This document shows, piece by piece, positions 34,252-47,402 of a stretch of DNA of 64,000 bases. The stretch is from positions 1,058,570 to 1,122,569 of the forward strand of contig MU130378.1 of the NCBI GenBank assembly GCA_015039465.1, written 5' to 3'. The DNA comes from Phlegmacium glaucopus (taxonomy: Eukaryota; Basidiomycota; Agaricomycetes; Agaricales; Cortinariaceae). The position numbers were made by a program, and so were the translations under genes. The stretch's first letter is position 1. Every line of letters starts with the position of its first letter. The notes beneath the pieces were generated by a model. The model made no database searches, was not told the DNA's origin, and worked only from the letters and a program-made list of their open reading frames with translations.

Positions 34252-35001
34252 TCAAAGTCCAAGTTCGCCAAGCCAATTATCCACTTCGAAACAGATCTGT
34301 TTTTCATCCAGGTTGTCAACGGAAATTACATTGACACTATCGTCCTGGCAGATTCGATTCGAGTCCAGAAGAAGTTTAACCTCAGGAAGAGTAGCTAGAA
34401 CAGCGATTGGAAATTTAGGCTCATAGTTAAACTCTTTCAGTTGGGTGGGTAACATTGTTCCGAAAAGCTCATCATTGGAAACTAGGGGAGATATCAAGAC
34501 GAGACCAGACGCGGGATTTGATGATATGTAGGTTTGGGCGATTAGACATGAAGATCCGCGAGCTACAATCACAGGTGGAAAAGGGATTGTAGAAAGCCTG
34601 ATTATTGACATAAGTTCTGGGTAATAGTATTTCCGTCAGAATAGTCGAGGTAGACAGGGGGAGACACCAACCAGACTCATAATCTCTCATCATGATCTTA
34701 GAATCAGTCATTGAGGATTTTGGTATAGCGAGGTCAGTTTCGATACAGGTAAAACCCTTTTCTATTAGAAATGAAGCGAGTCCATTCATTCTGTTGATTT
34801 GGATTGGCACAGGGAAGAAGATACTGAAAATGAGTAGATTTACCCTTTGGAAGAATCACTATCCCATTGTGTGGCAGAGAGCAATACCACGGGCGTAGGC
34901 GCTTCCCTTGGAGCAGTTGGAGGGGGTACGCGCAAAGCAAAAGCTGAAGAGACAAGTCGGCTGTAGTTTCTGAGCCGGAAACTTGAACGTAGTGGAACCA
35001 T
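34252..35001 (-). CDS. putative alpha/beta-hydrolase-like protein
   Basis: Four or so exons encode about 200 residues. The start at 35001 gives MVPLRSSFRLRNYSRLVSSA, a basic, Ser-rich lead resembling a mitochondrial presequence. The body reads TPVVLLSATQWDSD, MNGLASFLIEKGFTCIETDL, then PPVIVARGSSCLIAQTYISS and PASGLVLISPLVSNDELF, ending NWLGELGL. The order (beta strand, helix, nucleophile-elbow-like GSSCLIA, then GLVLISP strand) resembles a minimal alpha/beta-hydrolase, but the usual G-x-S-x-G is degenerate and no catalytic His is evident. Function unknown. Divergent from RPB8, 96 bp apart. Confidence 0.6.
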
Positions 35002-35097
35002 TAACAGTCCGGCAATTCCCTTGTCATCACATTATCATTAGGTCTGTTTTAGGAGACTAGCAATTCCCGCGATACTGGCTTTTCTACTTGAGTTTCC

Positions 35098-35735
35098 ATG
35101 TCGGTCGCCGTCTCCAACATCGTCTTCGACGACATATTCACTATCAATGCTATTGACAAGGAGGGAAAGAAATTCGATAGAGGTCCGAGTTCTTTAACCT
35201 CTTTTCCGTCTTGATCACCTCACACATACACTATAGTTTCCCGACTATATGGCCACTCAAAAAATTATGATATGGATCTGACTTTGGACTACAATATTGA
35301 ACTCTTTCCCCTACAAAAAGATCAAAACTTTGCCTTGGCATTAGCCTCCTCTCTTGCTCGGGGAGGTTCCTCTGGCGGTAATGCAGACGGTTCTGCGGAA
35401 GATGAAAGAGATGTCTGGCGACCGGATGGAAAAGGGAGTAGAGGTCTGGAAGATGACTACGACTACGTGATGTATGGAAAGGTCTGGCTATTGTGTAGAT
35501 ATTGCTATCTCTTGACTCAATCTTCTTTTTTTTTCTGGAAGATTTACAAGTTTGACGGAGGTGTTGGGGAAATCGTGTATGTTTTCATTACACAATTGTA
35601 GGTTCATCTATCTGACGATCCTACAGCACAGCCTATATCTCGTTCGGCGGCCTTCTCATGTCATTGACAGGCTCTTTTCGACATATGACTAGCATCGTTT
35701 TGGGAGACCCAATCTATCTACTTATGCGCAAGTAA
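35098..35735 (+). CDS. RPB8: RNA polymerase I/II/III common subunit RPB8 (RPABC3)
   Basis: About four exons, roughly 150 residues. Nearly collinear with Rpb8: MSVAVSNIVFDDIFTINAID, KFDRVSRLYGHSKNYDMDLT, DYNIELFPL, then DERDVWRPDG, LEDDYDYVMYGKIYKFDGG, and the C-terminal YISFGGLLMSLTGSFRHMTS with DPIYLLMRK before the stop. Rpb8 is an OB-fold subunit shared by all three nuclear RNA polymerases. A Gly/Ser-rich loop (ARGGSSGGNADGSAED) is longer than in yeast. It shares its upstream region with the small hydrolase-like gene. Confidence 0.92.
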
Positions 35736-36051
35736 AATCTTCTGTCGTTTTGTGATGTTACCGTTATTTTCATCAAAAGCTTTCTTCGTAGAGGAGTGAT
35801 ACAGGGCCCTTCCGGATTCATGAACCCTTTCTCAACGACATGTGGCCCCCCTTCCAAAGGTATATACTTATATCTTGGTCATGCAAGCAATGGGTTCGGC
35901 GTCCTTAGACTACTTACTTTGGACTCAATCGGTTTTGTTTCATCATTCCTACTCATGAGACTCGCACGATGTTTAAAAACTTTCATGAATGAAATACTAT
36001 CAGTCCGAGTCATAAGGTTTAGATATAAATTACGCTGGAAGAGCAATGTCG
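35736..36051. other. intergenic, convergent 3' ends
   Basis: 316 bp between RPB8 and the ARF-GEF gene. No feature seen. Confidence 0.5.
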
Positions 36052-39000
36052 TCACACACTGTGGCTCAAGGGCTGTTGCTTCAGCCGGGATCCGATATTG
36101 GAAGGGACACGAACAAGAGACACCCGATGGCCACAGCGGGTCTGGTTCCATTCTTCGGCCTGTTCCTCATTCTCCTCAGAAGATACATCATGCTCGCGAT
36201 GAAAACCATTCCTATCGTCCTGTTGGCTAAGTTCGTGGTGGGAGGTAGACGATGACGTAGATTGGCGCCAAACTGGCGCAGAGCTTAAAGGGGCGGAGTG
36301 AGGGCTTTGCGACGAGCGGAACGAAGAGATGGATGTCGATAAACTTGGCCCCGGAGTATCGTGAAGTTGAGAAGGACTGAGCAGTGTCAGGTCCTCTGAA
36401 GATGGCCAATCCAAAGCGAAATCTACTGCTGAATGGAATGATCCACAAACGGATGACTCAGGTCTCCCTGGGTACGTCGTATCGGGAGGAAGCTCTTCAG
36501 TTGCCAAAGCGTTAGAGTGTAGCTGGTCATCGTGCAGTGATAGGGTCATCCTAGGTAACATATGTTTACTTTGAAGAGTCTCTTTCGCAGAACGCAGTGC
36601 GAACTGCTTCGAATGTTCCCATAGCCGACTCTCAGATGTGAGATCACGATGAAGCACGAACCGATGACACGTCAACTTTTCCATATCCAAACGTACTTGC
36701 ATGACGCGTTTGGCCATGTTCTGAATGGCTGCGAGAAGCCTTGTGCGGGTTGATTTCTGGAAGGGGGTAAGAGCAGCGATATGTCGAATGCACCTCGAAT
36801 CAGCGTCAAGCTGAGCTCGCAATGCAGTGACTCTGGAATCAAGGTCGCGGATCTTGGACTGTATTACGTGCGAACGAGAGGGAAGCCTTGCGCTGCCCGT
36901 TAATATTGGTGAGGTGCGCGGGGAATCATGTATCAGATCTTGTCCATTTTCTGGAGGCAAGCAAGATCCTTTATCCAGTGACTGGCGGCAGGCGGCAGCT
37001 AGATCAGCCTTTACTTCATCGAAGGTCATTTTAAACTGTTCAGCGCCCTCAACTTCTGGAGCGACAGGTGCATCGAGCTCAAAATCGGCATGATTACCGG
37101 TTATCGTAACCCTTTGGTCAAGCTGAACTTCATCAATTTGCTGGACTGAGAGAAGGCCAATTAAATCACGGACAGCTTCAGAGCCCCAAGAGTGAGGCCT
37201 TGGATAATGGGAATGTTGTATATCGTGGAGATACGACGTAGCGGCAGCTACACCAGTGAGATGAACGTCTTCAGAGGTCAATCCAAGTGGCCGCATTCGG
37301 ACGCCGGCTGACTTGAAGGCACTTGCGTAATTTATTCTGGATATCCATTCATTCAAATCCTTCTTGTCAGAAGCTTGAAGGAGAAGATGGCGTCCATCAG
37401 GCAAAACAAATCTCAGGACGTACTGGTACTAGCCTTGAATCAGTTACTAGAATCTAGAGTTCAGAAACGACATATATAATTACCTTGCTATAAGATCGAT
37501 CATGAACTGCGATGGAGTCATTTAGAGAGAACAGTTCGTCAGGTCTCAAGATGGTTGTCGGCGGAGGTTTCGCATGATGCGCCGGGGAATCGGTTAAAGG
37601 CGTCTGTAATTTAGAGGTCCATGTCGAGTCACGAAAGAAAAGTAGCCGAGAGCCCGTCAATACCACACTCCATAATTTCCATTTGCGATTCATGGATTTT
37701 TTCCCGCCCTCCAATGTATCATCCTTCCTATTGAGAAGCCCACATTTGGTAATTTTCAGATTCCAGGTTTTCCCTTTTGGCGAAGGAACGTTTGAAAGGT
37801 CATTGAAGTCGCTGACCAGAGCATCTGGGTTGTCACTAGGGTTTGGATTGAGTATGGTAGATGGTCGATCCATGATTGGTAAAGCAATTTCTATAACTCT
37901 GGCTTTGACGAAAGCACGATGTAGCTCCTGTTCATTCCAGGGACCGTTTGTCCCTTCATACGTATATGGACTTTCCAGAGGAATGTAACGTTCCACGTCG
38001 ACACGAAGCGGTCTAAGTAAATCCTGTGTAGTCGAAGTTCGTGAGCTTCTCTAACTATAAGATGCAAGCTTGGCATACATTAACAATGAGATAGTAAGGA
38101 TCCACCTTGTTTCCAATTTTGAACGTTGTTGCACTGGGAGTAGCAAGAATGGCTGACGTTGGGGAATTAATTGTCATCCGGGTGAAATCTGGCGTCAAGC
38201 CAAACTGGCCGTTGACATCGACAGGATCCTCAATGAATATGAAAGGGGCGAATACAACGTTGTCAAAAAAATACTGAAGGCATGTCAGCTATTGAACGTT
38301 CACGGATGAGCACAACTTACATCCAGAACTTCTATTGGTACTCCAGGAAGCCTTGTATTCTTGATATAATCCTGTTTCGTCATTTTCCTTTTATTTGACG
38401 GATTGAAAGCATCCGTATGCAGCATGATCAAACTAAAGGCCAGAACATAAGCGTTATCTGGAAGAGGTGTTGAATTTTGAAAAGAAAAAAGAGGATGGCT
38501 GAAACTTCCCACCTTCCGACAGGAAGAACGCCGGGTTACAATGCGTATAACGGAAGGCAAATGCCTCAATAACCCTATCAATCTGTTGGGTTTCACGCGG
38601 AAGGCCTACTTCCATGAGCAGTTTCCGCAATGCAATGTCAAGGGGAATGCCAAGAAAGTTGAATTGATTGATGTATGACCGAAGAGCCTCGACATAAAAT
38701 GGATCCGGACTGTTCGAGAATGAATATAGTAGAGATAGGTGGTAGATACCACATACCTGGAGGCCAGAATTCCCGCAACTTCTGCCTTGCTTACTGCTGA
38801 TTGTAGACGAGTCAAATATATGTCAGGCGACTCTTCTTTGCTAAGTGGTTTGGGAATAAGTGGTTTTTTAACAGCCTGCCGGGCTATCGTCGGTGTGATG
38901 GGGAGAAATTGAGCGGGATTGCCCGCGTGTAAATCAAGTGGAGAAGATGGTTCAAATGTAGAGAATACCCCCATGGACAATCTACGAAAAAATGGAGGGT

Positions 39001-40075
39001 TTGTCTGTGCTCGTGCTCTCGGTGAAGGTGCAACAGTCCCACGAGACCCTACGTCTCGGGAGGGGCCAGAAAATGGAGCTCTCGGTGGTGGGATCGAGGA
39101 CTCAGTAGCCGGTAGAGTTCGTTCATTGATCTCCGAGCAACTTTTGGACATTTCACGAGCATGGGTAGTTCCAGTCGTCTGAATAAGAGATGATGATGGC
39201 GCTTCTGTGAGATGGCTGATTTTGAAGGGTGATACCTGATGTACCGGTGGGAGAGGTGGCAACGTTAAGATGATGCCCTCACTATGTGATGGATAACTAG
39301 GGGGTTCGTTCGAAGGTGAACCTCTCTTCTTTCTCCAGAATGATGGCCTGCGTGACATAATCTTTGGTGAGGCTTTGGGACTTACAGATGGGGGTTGTGC
39401 TGGTTTTCCTTTGTCGCCATCACCTGGGACGGCAGTGCTGAGAAAAGCGGTTGCTCCAAATGACAAATCTCGACGTGGCTCGCTCGCTGAATGGCTTGGG
39501 TCATCATTTGAGGAGGGAGTATAATTTTCGGAAATATTCCGTTTCAACCATTGGAAGCTTCGGGATTTCCGAACCGTAGGCGTCAAAACTGGTATCGGCG
39601 GTGCAGCTACAAAGGGAATAGTATTGGTTTCAGCACGAGAAACCGATGGTGAAGTACGCGGTCGTCCTTTTCCTAACGCTGGGTGAGTGCGAGCTGCCAT
39701 TGAGTGAGTTTGAGGGGCGGAGGTTGCGAAATGCACGACTTCTGTTGTCCGTTGCGCGACGAGGGAAGATGCTGCCGATTCCTGGGGACTATGAGTAATT
39801 ACAGGATCGTTTTGAAAGCTCTCGATTTCGTTGGGTGGGGTAGGTGGAAGAGCCTTCTCGAACCACGCTATGTCGGAAGGTAGTCGGGGAGCAGGTAGAT
39901 TGTCAGCATCTTTAGGAGCAGGGCTATCACCCTTCCTGAGGTAGGGGAGGGAAAATAAATGCGTCGTCGTTTCAGTAGTGGTTGTGGTTACAACCTCAGT
40001 TCGCGTCGTCGTGGTTTCTGCAAGAACTAAGGGTGTGTAAGGGAGGGGTCTCAAGCAGAAGCGTTCATGGGACAT
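36052..40075 (-). CDS. Sec7-PH domain ARF guanine nucleotide exchange factor
   Basis: A large protein of about 1,200 residues in roughly seven exons, starting MSHERFCLRPLPYTPLVLAE. The N-terminal ~400 residues are Ser/Pro-rich and disordered. A Sec7 domain follows: LRSYINQFNFLGIPLDIALR, KLLMEVGLPRETQQIDRVIE, FAFRYTHCNP, AYVLAFSLIMLHTDAFNPSN, KMTKQDYIKNTRLPGV. Next is FFDNVVFAPFIFIEDP, then a PH domain (TWNLKITKCGLLNRKDD, KWKLWSVVLTGSRLLFFRDS, YVLRFVLPDGRHLLLQASDK, KKDLNEWISRINYASAF). A coiled-coil-like helix and an acidic tail end the protein. The Sec7-PH order is that of EFA6/PSD and yeast Yel1/Syt1, which activate ARF at the plasma membrane and endosomes. The expected catalytic Glu lies in the intron-adjacent part (..LDIALRKLLMEVGLP), which I could not check against the usual motif. 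Confidence 0.82.
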
Positions 40076-40149
40076 GCCAAGGAACAAGTCTCAAAGTTAA
40101 ACGATGATATCATTATTTATTTATTTAAATTTCCTCTAGTAAGTACTTA

Positions 40150-42200
40150 TTACTTTCGCTTACTCTGTTTTTCAAGAGCTCGTTTCCTACTTTCCAGCTT
40201 CATCCGCTAGATATTCGTTGACTTGGTCAATAATTCAATAAAAGTACATAATCATGACTTACCTCTGTCTCTTTTTTCTGCTGGCTGTATTTCATTTTTT
40301 CGTAGAGCTTCTTCTGTTTGTTGCTCATCATCATCTTGTTCATGTCCTTCTCTGCAACTTCATCACGATCTCCGGCGGGCCCCTTGGACAATCTCTTCCC
40401 GAATTGTTTCACCTTCTCCTCGAATGTGCCATAGTCTACACCAGATGCTTCAGCAGCAAGTTCGGCAGCTCTTAGACCAGCCGCATCTTGAGCTGCGACC
40501 GCTATTGACGCATCTAACACTTCATCTTGCTTTTGCTTGCTAGGGTCCTCTTCAGACATTTCACTGCCTTCTTCCTCGGCTCCCTCATCAGAGAGGTTTT
40601 CATCATTCACTGCCACGTCTCCGGGAACATATGCGCCCTCATATTCACCAAAGGGGCTGAGATGTGGTGGGAGAGCCTTTCCCTGGGCATAAGGTTCTTC
40701 AAGTAAGATTTTGCCTGCATTGATGCAATCGATAATCCACTGGGGTTGGACATACTTTCTCCTCATTCGAAGATCGCGTTGTGAAGCCGTTTCATTTATA
40801 TCTGTAATAGGCCGGTCAATTATGACGTGGGTAATTGTGGGATCCGATTCATCAAACGGTGAACCCATTCCAGAAGATGCTGGCCATCCTATGCGGCCTC
40901 CAAAGCATCGTATGGAAAATTCGAATATTGATCGAGGCGTTTCTCGTGAGAGGAAAATTGTAAATGGAGAGAAGAGGGATGTCGACAAAGTATGTGGTAA
41001 CGCCACCAATGACTGTAGCGTTGGTAGCGCAAGACTGGCCGTGTTGTCAGAGTGAGATGGATGCGCGACAAAGTCTTCTTCGATTTCGGTTGATTTTGGT
41101 TCTAAGAGGGACATTTCAGCGTCGGTGGGATCAGTCTCCATGGAGGCATTAATCGTTTTAATCGTTTGCCGCACGTCTTTGCCTGATATTCGATGGCCTT
41201 CCAGAGAAATCATTGTCGTTGGTGGAACAGAAGGAGGGACAGAAATGTCTTGAAGGGTAATAGCGTTGAGTCCTGCGCCTCCTTCATCCTTCTTCATATC
41301 CAGAGGAGGGGGATACACCAATTCGGCATCTGTGTAAAGTTTGAAGAAGACAAAGCTTAGCAGTGTCTGGTACAATTCCAAAAACGTCAGCATGACGCGA
41401 ACATCGACGTCGGTAGGAATCTATATTTTAAATGCATGAGATTCGGGGTGAATGGATGATAACCACAACATACATTTTGAGTAAAGAGATATGGCACCAG
41501 CCAAGTGACTGATTGGTCCATAATCTCGGCTTGGTAATAAACACCCTTGATGGATAGGAAAACTTTCCGCAGAGCATGCGTGTGCATCACATATAACTGC
41601 CACTCCGCAGAAAGTCTCGCACAGTTCTCAATGATTTCAGGTGGGAGACGAGCGTTAGATGGTAGGGAAGAAAAAAGAAAAATCATGCACAGGGCATCGT
41701 CGATGTCTCGCACAGCGTCAATGAAAGTCGGGTATCTATTGGAAGGAATGTAAGTAAAGAGTCGAACATCGCTTCATATAATGTACCTTTCCTTGATTAT
41801 GTGGTCCAAACGATATATAGGCTTGTTATCTTCTAAGCTCTTTGCACTACTCCACTCTCCACGACCTAGTGCACGAGAAAGTTTTTTTGCAAAAGCCTTA
41901 TGATCCCGTAATTTTTTCAAGATCGGTTCGTGCGCAAGATATGCGATGTCCTTTGTATAATAAAATGACGTCGGAGCGGAAGAGCCTTTATTTGCTTTCT
42001 TGCGATTATTAGGCTCACGAGGAAAAATGCCTAAGAAAGGTGGTTAAGTGTTGAAAATAGGATAGTCGAATGGACATACCCTTCAATATACACAACCTAC
42101 GAAAATCTGCAAGGGAGCATTGCAATTTTTTGATGGCAGCACTCCTAGTTGTAAAGTTTTTGGCAGCACCAGCTTTGCCTTTGACTCTTAGCCGACCCAT
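40150..42200 (-). CDS. NOP7: pescadillo homologue (Nop7), ribosome biogenesis
   Basis: About six exons encode roughly 600 residues. The N-terminus [20 protein letters not shown] and [19 protein letters not shown] are pescadillo signatures. The N-terminal domain continues ([40 protein letters not shown]). A BRCT domain spans [15 protein letters not shown] through THVIIDRP and [20 protein letters not shown]. The C-terminus is acidic then basic, and the last exon adds [17 protein letters not shown]. Nop7 works with Erb1 and Ytm1 (PeBoW complex) in 27S rRNA processing and 60S assembly. Divergent from SmD2, 141 bp between start codons. Confidence 0.92.
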
Positions 42201-42341
42201 GATAGTTCGTTGTGTAACTGTTGGGCTTGTAAAATAAAGTTGATTTGTCAAAAGCTTCCTATCCTAACAACTGAGATTTTGTACTGCAAATGTGAACAAA
42301 GTCCTGTCTAGCCCAATTTCACTGCTTCACGTTCTGAAATT

Positions 42342-42948
42342 ATGAGGTAGGTGTACTCCTCTACATTTCTCGTGATTCTGACCAAAATTTTTGTAGCCAA
42401 TACGTGCACGTCGCCAAATCTGAATTAGATGAAGCTCAGCTTCGTCAACTCGAGGAGCACGAGATATCGCAAGGACCGTTGTCGGTATTGCAGCAGGCCG
42501 TACGAAACCATGCCCAAGTTCTGATTTCTCTCCGAAACAATAAGAAATTACTTGCACGCGTCAAGGCATTTGACAGACATAGTAATATGGTACGCTTGCA
42601 CACAAGGGGTAGTTTAACAAGTCTGTTTTGATATTTACTTCCTCAGGTTCTAGAAAACGTGAAAGAGGTGAGCTGGCCACCTCTGGTGTTTGATCGTGAC
42701 CCTCATAGAATTTTGCATAAGATGTGGACGGAGATGCCTAAAGGCAAGAACAAGAAACCCGTTAACAAAGATCGATTCATTAGCAAAATGTTCCTAAGGT
42801 ACTCGCTAATATTGCTCGCAAATTCTGATTCTTTTTATTGATTTTTTTGTAACAGAGGGGATTCCGTGATCCTGAGTGAGTCTTGTGAAACTAGTTTTTT
42901 GTAGCACTACTTACTAATCCGATACCAGTTCTGCGTAATCAAGCGTAA
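42342..42948 (+). CDS. SMD2: small nuclear ribonucleoprotein SmD2
   Basis: Five or six small exons. The first contributes only five coding bases (42342-42346) and the last ends at 42948. Conserved order: [86 protein letters not shown]. These include the Sm1 and Sm2 motifs. SmD2 is one of seven Sm proteins forming the ring on U1, U2, U4 and U5 snRNAs. Length of about 110 residues fits the family. An intron splits VKE from MWTEM (about 42668-42721). Confidence 0.93.
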
Positions 42949-43024
42949 GACAGAAGCTAAATCCAAATCATACACCCAGAGTATTCTGTAGCCTGAAATA
43001 AAAAGAATTACTAAAACCACTTTT

Positions 43025-46000
43025 TCATGACCTTAATCCGAATTTCCTGATACTTGCTCCGTCTGCTTCTTCGATCTGTCGGATTGATTCAAAGATGGCG
43101 CCGAGAGCTACCCACCCAAAACTCTGCGCCCCGAAAGTTTTGCCCGCCGTATATGATAACTGCCACGCCATCCATGCTCGTTCCAGCGATTTTTCGTGAG
43201 GATCTTCGTCACCAGATAACTCCTCCCTTATGGCACGAACTAGGATATCGGTACTGTCTCTGAGTGAGGACATCATGTCCTTCCTTTTCCGCGGTTGCGA
43301 ACTCTTTTGGGCAATCGTCCCAATGATTGCTTCTTCCTCTGACAGCAAAGTACTTCGAGCATGGGAGAGCGTGTTTGACGCACAGATTCCCTGCAGTTCG
43401 GAAGTATAGCGCCGAAATAGGTCTTCCATCGACTCCATGTCATTTTTCTTCCACAGTTTGTCTGTGTCAATAAAGTCTTCAACGCGGTCTTCGACGAAAT
43501 CAAAGACTGGATCCTTCCGAGCATCATCCAAATCAAAATGAGTGAACCTTTCAATTAAATCATTCACTGCGGGTTGACGTTTTGCTTTCCTCTGGGAACG
43601 GGGCTGTCTTGTGTTTGGTCTTGCCTCTACTGGAAGGTCAATGGCACGAAAGAGGCGACCGATCGCCATTTTACTTGGATAATAGTGCTCCTCCGACTTG
43701 GCATTTACAGTTTCCGGAGCATTCCAGTCAGGTCTGCGGGGAAACTTGAGTTTAGGGATAGCCTTGATGGAGACAGGCTGTCCCGATTTCGGATAATCAA
43801 CGGCGTTGCTGTGTAAATTGGCCAATTTAAGACAATCGTCGTCAAAAATGCCCTTCTCGCTTTGATCTGCAATGATCAACCAGTTGATGGCAACAATACC
43901 TACCACCTACAAAGAATCACGTTAGTCGTGATCCAAAATTTCCCATAAGCCACTCACATCTGAATTTATGTAGTCCATAACAAATTCTGCCACATCTGCC
44001 ATGGTGCTAGGACGGTCCAATTCCTTTTTGGGGGCTGGATCATACTTGGCAGGCGGGTACAATTTAGTGGGATGAAATTTCGGCAGGTCATTCAAGGGTA
44101 TAAGGTTGTAAAGATCGCCATCCAGATCACCACCTCCTAGACATGATGGCACTGGCCGATCGCCTGAGGGGGGTTATGAATGAAGTTACCATTAGCAAGG
44201 TGATGTCTTACCTAAAATACTGAAGACCACCGTGTTGGCCAAAGGTTCTTTTGCGAAGGGACAGTCTGAGTCCTGCGGTGGAGAGCCAATTGCATTAACA
44301 ACCATGACATCCCCCGGGTGAATGGTTGGGGATCGAGATATTAAGACGGGCCCTTCTAGATAGACCACTCGACCCATGATAGGCTTGATGCAGGCAAATA
44401 TCTCGTTTGGCTTTAGGTAGCTGTGGACATCTGCTACTCCAACTAAAGTCCACGCTTTAGGAACTGGGATTCGGGCGTAGTTTTTCAGGTTACGAAGAAC
44501 ATGGTTGATAGCATTTTCCAGCATCTTCTCGTAAAATTGATTGTTTGGAAAATTGGAGATGCCCAGTTTATCAAGGCTTAGCAAAACTGATGGGAGTCTG
44601 TACGAGCTTCCTAGACCATATTTCTCGAGCATAGTTGCTGCCTGCTTCAAAGATTGTACTGCTTTCTTCGTTTCCAGAACCGCCATATCCTGATATTTCT
44701 TGAATACATCGAAGGGCACGCCAAGGCCTTCAAGTAGCATGATGAGAGGTCGATTGAGAAAATAGGGTCCTGGCCGGTCAAACGCTCGGGCTATTTCAAT
44801 TTCCCTCGAATTAGGAGCTTCAAACTTGATCATTGACGGCCTCAAGCAGATGGTGGCATTTCCGGACAAGCGATAATCTACCGATAACATTCCCTTCGAT
44901 CCCATGAAACGAATTTGATAGGCACTCGGATATGTTTTGAGGCTACGTGCTCGTCGCTTAGTCGACTTCAATTGCGTCCAAATTTCACGAGCTAATTGAG
45001 GTGACAAGGTTCCTACACCATCAGTGAAATGAAATTTATTGTCCGCCGTACTGATGTCTCCGATAGGCAAAATCTCCTCAACTTCAACAGATACGGCGTC
45101 AGTGGCAGTGAAAGCCTGAGACAATCGCGCAGCATATCGAGCCGGGCAATAAATAAGCCTGTTATCTAGCTTCTTGAAGTCCCCAAGGCCATTGATGATA
45201 GTCTCTGCATCCACAAATCCTCGGTGCTTATCTTTGAATGGTTTAACAAACCTGCGTATTGTTGTAGTGGCGGAAAACCTGAAAGAGAATCGTAAAGTGC
45301 TTACCAGACTGCATGTTCTTTTAGAGCAGACTGGGAATAGGCGAGGAATTCAAACTCTCTCCGCGCAATTGTTAGACCCCGTAATAAGAAAGGACCCACT
45401 CGTGATCTGATAAAGTCTGCTCCATCTATTTCCCGGTCGAAGCGGTACTGCAACCTTGCTTCATCCATGAAGCTGACACGCAAGAAACTTTCTTGATGTC
45501 GAGGTTCGTACATCCTTATGACCCTGTTTGATCGCTCGAGAAAGGGTCCATCTAGGAACATGGTGGTGGGCGTAATCATGACGTGAAATACGTCACAGAG
45601 GCTGCCTTCGGAAGGTTTTAACAAGGTAGGCCTGTCGCATTCCTTTTCAAAGTCAAGAAAACATTGACGAAGGTCGAATTCTTCTTCTACGTTCCAACAC
45701 AAGTGTTTGGCTTTGGAACCAAATTTACGTAGCATCGATGCTGCTACCTTCTTTCCCTTTGTTTTAACGATTCGCATAACGTCAGGTATGAGCTCTAGAG
45801 CCTCCGCGACATCGATAGCCATGCTCCGAACAAGGGCTTCGATTTGAAATGTAACACACCAATTGAGATGCCGAAGCCAGTCTTGGAGCTGTTCCAACTT
45901 GTGTGACGAAAAAAGTCCTCGGCGGTCAACTGGGTATTCATAATCGTAGACATTGTGGATTTGGGCAGCTTTACTGCAGTTTGAAAACGTGAGCAATCCA

Positions 46001-46779
46001 TTTGGAGAACGGCAAACCAATCTGATGGCAAGGGATGCATAAGGGGCAACTCGTTCATGATCGGGGAGAGGCAAGTGAGAAAGCCTTTGACGTAGAGGTT
46101 TTCTATCACGTTCGTAAGTAGGGGGAAGGCTCAGAGAGAAAAAGATGATTGGCTCTTGATGTGAAAGATAGTTGTGAGCGGTGATATAATTGACCTGGGA
46201 ATATTTTATCGCGATGATATAGGTGTCAAACAATTCTTGCAGTTTGATTCGCATCTCTTTCCGTTCAGAGTCAAAAGTAAGGTCGCAATGACCTTCGCAG
46301 TTTTTTTCGGACTCGATCGAGAACGTTTGATCTCGGCACTCCCAGCCAAATTGGATGGTCCTGATAGCTATGGTGGTTGCGTCAAGCTGCGCATCACGTC
46401 TCTGGCGTGCTTCTAAGACTTTTGGATCCATGTAAGGAAAACGCGTGACAGTCTCCAAAACGTCGGCTCGCCCGCCAGGTTGATTGCTCGCCTTAAATAT
46501 GACGTTCTTTCCCCCAAGAACAAGGACAAGCTTGGGAGCGGAGAAATCAGACCCATACAACCCAAGGAAGCGATTTCCAAATTGAAGGGTAGGTAGAGTA
46601 AGGGTACCTGTTCCACCGTGCTTGTGTAGACGTTTCTTGTCGGTGTGAAGATAGACATGGAAATTAATTGGAACTGGGGATAAATCGGAAAAGTGTGTGC
46701 CATGAAGGATGACTCCAAGTTCAGTTATTACTTGGTTTTTGTCATAATTCCAGCTGATATTGCGCATGAAAACCTCCAT
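43025..46779 (-). CDS. RNA-dependent RNA polymerase (RNA-silencing type)
   Basis: Four main exons, about 1,200 residues. The start is at the Met of MEVFMRNISWNYDKNQVITE, since the upstream frame has no ATG. The N-terminal part has an RNA-recognition-like fold. The catalytic core includes FTDGVGTLSPQLAREIWTQL, YQIRFMGSKGMLSVDYRL and PVLISRSPTIHPGDVMVVNA. It also has the invariant metal-binding loop GGDLDGDLYNLI (near 44115-44140), whose DxDGD aspartates are complete. The C-terminal helical region contains the SKMAIGRLFRAIDLP motif. These enzymes make double-stranded RNA for quelling-type silencing and siRNA production (QDE-1, Ego-1 and Rdp1 relatives). No Dicer or Argonaute gene is nearby. It looks full length and intact. 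Confidence 0.88.
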
Positions 46780-46920
46780 CTTGGTAGACAATGTTGAAGG
46801 TAGGCGTTAAGATAGGTCTGCCTTGAGGCTGGAGATAAGGAAGGAACAGGCGCTTGCGATTGCTTCCTGGCCAAAAGGAGACATGTGCATTAAATAATTT
46901 ATCATCATTGCAATAGAATT

Positions 46921-47264
46921 TTAGTCAGAGAATGATGGTAAAATGCGCTTTATTTCTCGTCGGGCCATCTTGAGATTAATTTCAATTAGAAGCTACAAAA
47001 TTGCATGAACCTGAAAGCAGAACAAAGGTGTTTTTGACGTACCACGTCTGTAAGGTCTCTATTGCGTTCAAATTCGCTACGAAACCAGTGGATAGTCTCT
47101 CTCCTTGTCACGGGATCGGGTATGCCTTGTATGGCCGTCAAAAAAAAGTGCAGACAGATTGAACGGGGACATTTACCCTTGGATGCTCGGATAGCATGAC
47201 GGTAGAGGCTAATAACCTGCTGCCTGAGAATAAAATGTTTGAGCGTAGGACCACTGAGGTTCAT
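46921..47264 (-). CDS. LYR-motif protein, LYRM2-like
   Basis: Three exons encode about 90 residues. The start is MNLSGPTLKHFILRQQVISL; the LYR tripeptide follows (SLYRHAIRAS), then IPDPVTRRETIHWFRSEFER and NRDLTDV. The last exon, chosen at the acceptor TTTGTAG, gives LLIEINLKMARREIKRILPS and ends FSD. LYR proteins are small mitochondrial factors for complex assembly or Fe-S transfer. Human LYRM2 is implicated in complex I. Two introns split the conserved helices. Divergent from the 4E-T-like gene (138 bp) and 141 bp upstream of the RdRP start on the same strand. Confidence 0.8.
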
Positions 47265-47402
47265 GGTAGAAAAATTTGTGGCAGTGATGATCGTTTCAAG
47301 GCCCGCGGTTGTGTGGATTGCAGGCTTTCGTCTCTGCTTTGTACTTATAATATTATCGCCACAGACCTTGGTCCTTGCAAATTCTTCCCCTGCAACCCAG
47401 TC

